DNA from: Victivallales bacterium
GTDB lineage: Bacteria; Verrucomicrobiota; Lentisphaeria; Oligosphaerales; Oligosphaeraceae
NCBI GenBank assembly: GCA_017964325.1
Contig: JAGCSE010000235.1
Location: 1 to 7,751, forward strand
Length of the DNA: 7,751 nucleotides
Direction of reading: 5' to 3'
Made by a program: the position numbers and the translations under genes. Below are positions 7,501 through 7,751 of the stretch, piece by piece; position 1 is the stretch's first letter, and every line of letters starts with the position of its first letter. The notes under the pieces were generated by a model, which did no database searches, was not told where the DNA came from, and was given only the letters and a program-made list of their open reading frames with translations.

Positions 7501-7751
7501 AGGCCAAACTCGCCCAGAACCGTCAGGCGGTCGAGCAGATTGTCCGTGACATCCTTGGCAAGGGGACCGGCAACGACACAGGCAAGCGTATGACCGCAGT
7601 GTTCAAACTTCTTCAGACGAAATACTCCATTGAAGTGCCGCCGACAATCAGCGGATTCCAGTCCAGTCAGGAGCGTCTGACCATCGCAATGGAATCCATG
7701 CTGCGCATGATGACGAACGCGGAAATGGCACGCCTTGACGTGATTCTCGCC
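4512..7751 (+). CDS. Giant UbiB/ABC1/ADCK-like atypical kinase with about 640-residue unknown N-terminal region, 3'-truncated
   Basis: I translated this frame through to the window edge: 1080 codons, no stop, so the C-terminus is outside. There is no signal peptide. Residues 60-73 (FFLGIITLGIYNIC) form one short hydrophobic segment; the rest of 1 to about 640 is soluble-looking, partly helical and charged (for example about 477-503), and matches no family I recognise. From about 650 the layout follows UbiB/ABC1 kinases in order: KMMQ at 666-669 in the place of KxGQ; GAASVAQ at 725-731 in the place of the Ala-rich nucleotide loop; VVKMMRP with K751 as beta3 lysine; ExD at E792/D794 continuing into EANN; LMVLERAPGVPM as hinge; HGDLHAGN at 926-933 with D928 and N933; and DFGN from D954. 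All main catalytic residues are present, so ATP binding, and kinase or ATPase activity, is plausible. Ordinary UbiB/AarF proteins support ubiquinone synthesis and are about 500-550 residues with C-terminal membrane helices. This protein is at least twice that size and has no quinone genes nearby. Its leucine codons (CTT/CTC-rich) differ from the upstream operon (TTG/CTG-rich). An APH-like kinase is the alternative, but the Ala-rich loop and ExD favour UbiB. Confidence 0.8.
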   Translation, partial: MGGTKIDDWGRFEKNLFKGMSGIPDENVDKLKKSADDGVLSSRVSDVKAGHIHASSVKKFFLGIITLGIYNICHSISAKNQRATKVALKEGVDNVHCALSYLSSVCQKDVQEKGAGAQVFNFNKEYVMTAPDIKPFSQEGQEFLQASNCRLVEQKGDPDFPSGQFIRTTMGGVQVDIGLIGGQTAKVRIKDGDGNGKDAIVVLPVIEDALFRLEKDIVRDTEIFGGNMVEKMLTRYDKRLELEKTVNGAEMAGVPRRVNIKNRQMELSRSILSIRYGMSDERLDYLDRDLSKQLAIQAIKENITSGPALDVHYDKIVSQRHLVGEDMLSLYNKLEAAGDIEARIHLSKAAPQAVEGEGRPTAMQQEIHNFAADLILAEDISDYDKDIGKSGYLDGQRLRNVFAKHHDTIAALMTERATNKNAIPAALASLDPGMQKAVVNLLDTLLGNQAKKIERVGSDMNPDQYLTRLVGDFDAEVAREQRKKDKNWLNEIDDYSQRRQFNDAGIGANEKDTFSLRKELSKNSASEDKIFFAVEDHEEKDKAYDYRRHGKANFFAQVELELNKSIEEAMKNTVQTQMKTMLANVFPKENPVALNSASSLDTIVADRASDPEMRLLKETLNVYFEKMSGIDKRNMMARLVRHTVAGASDGIRFGELLKGAGPLLQKMMQGLDPDSFTDPNFRLAIEDMRSKLAPIPEKAVKAQLAEIIARSNGAIESITIKDALGAASVAQTFLCSIKLQGEDAPRECVVKMMRPDAYLRTLREAEVFREVAKGIKGMSQTFEGKLAGIMKELDLRLEANNVQAGLDVYDAGIRKVNKTFTNVFSMRLSEIPGTEPTKGLMVLERAPGVPMDKFLKNTNESIATNKATVIDDIAKRGKEDAIVSMLDGTDKLTNIYEDTLAKHDALSNLTTIWIREGLFTKTGFYHGDLHAGNIMVPTADDIANGVPNGVTMIDFGNATKLNSNEQKNVIRVIAGAAGNAPDLFLKGFEALLSDAGKAKLAQNRQAVEQIVRDILGKGTGNDTGKRMTAVFKLLQTKYSIEVPPTISGFQSSQERLTIAMESMLRMMTNAEMARLDVILA

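Overview
The window suggests a glycan-degrading bacterium of the PVC superphylum (Lentisphaerae/Kiritimatiellota/Verrucomicrobia type, perhaps a gut or rumen lineage). This is inferred, not measured: the moderately high GC by eye, the pairing of a secreted multi-domain glycoside-hydrolase-like protein with an FAD_oxidored-plus-discoidin-like protein, and the domain architectures all resemble that group. No rRNA, tRNA, CRISPR array or transposase is visible. All three genes are on the + strand.

Positions 1-4257 hold two closely spaced genes. The first is the 3' part of an FAD-dependent oxidoreductase; its N-terminus and Rossmann dinucleotide-binding motif lie before the window. Thirty bases later, behind a clear AGGAG ribosome site, comes a complete 944-residue secreted protein: a signal peptide, two N-terminal beta-sandwich regions, a TIM-barrel-like catalytic region with a DEP motif, and a C-terminal galactose-binding-like domain of the GH2/rhamnosidase accessory type. 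The two genes look like one operon for extracytoplasmic carbohydrate processing. The substrate cannot be read from the sequence.

Positions 4258-4511 are a structured intergenic region: a strong GC-rich hairpin, a 10-bp palindrome, an exact 18-bp tandem duplication containing TTGACT, a plausible promoter using the second copy, and a leader with a 10-bp stem. This separates the operon from the next transcription unit.

From 4512 one reading frame stays open to the last base: 1080 codons without a stop, gene unfinished. Its residues from about 650 onward match the UbiB/ABC1/ADCK atypical kinase fold (modified KxGQ, Ala-rich loop, beta3 Lys, ExD, catalytic Asp/Asn loop, DFG). It carries about 640 residues of N-terminal sequence that I do not recognise. 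Its leucine codon use also differs visibly from that of the upstream operon. This very large UbiB-like kinase is the most unusual item in the window.
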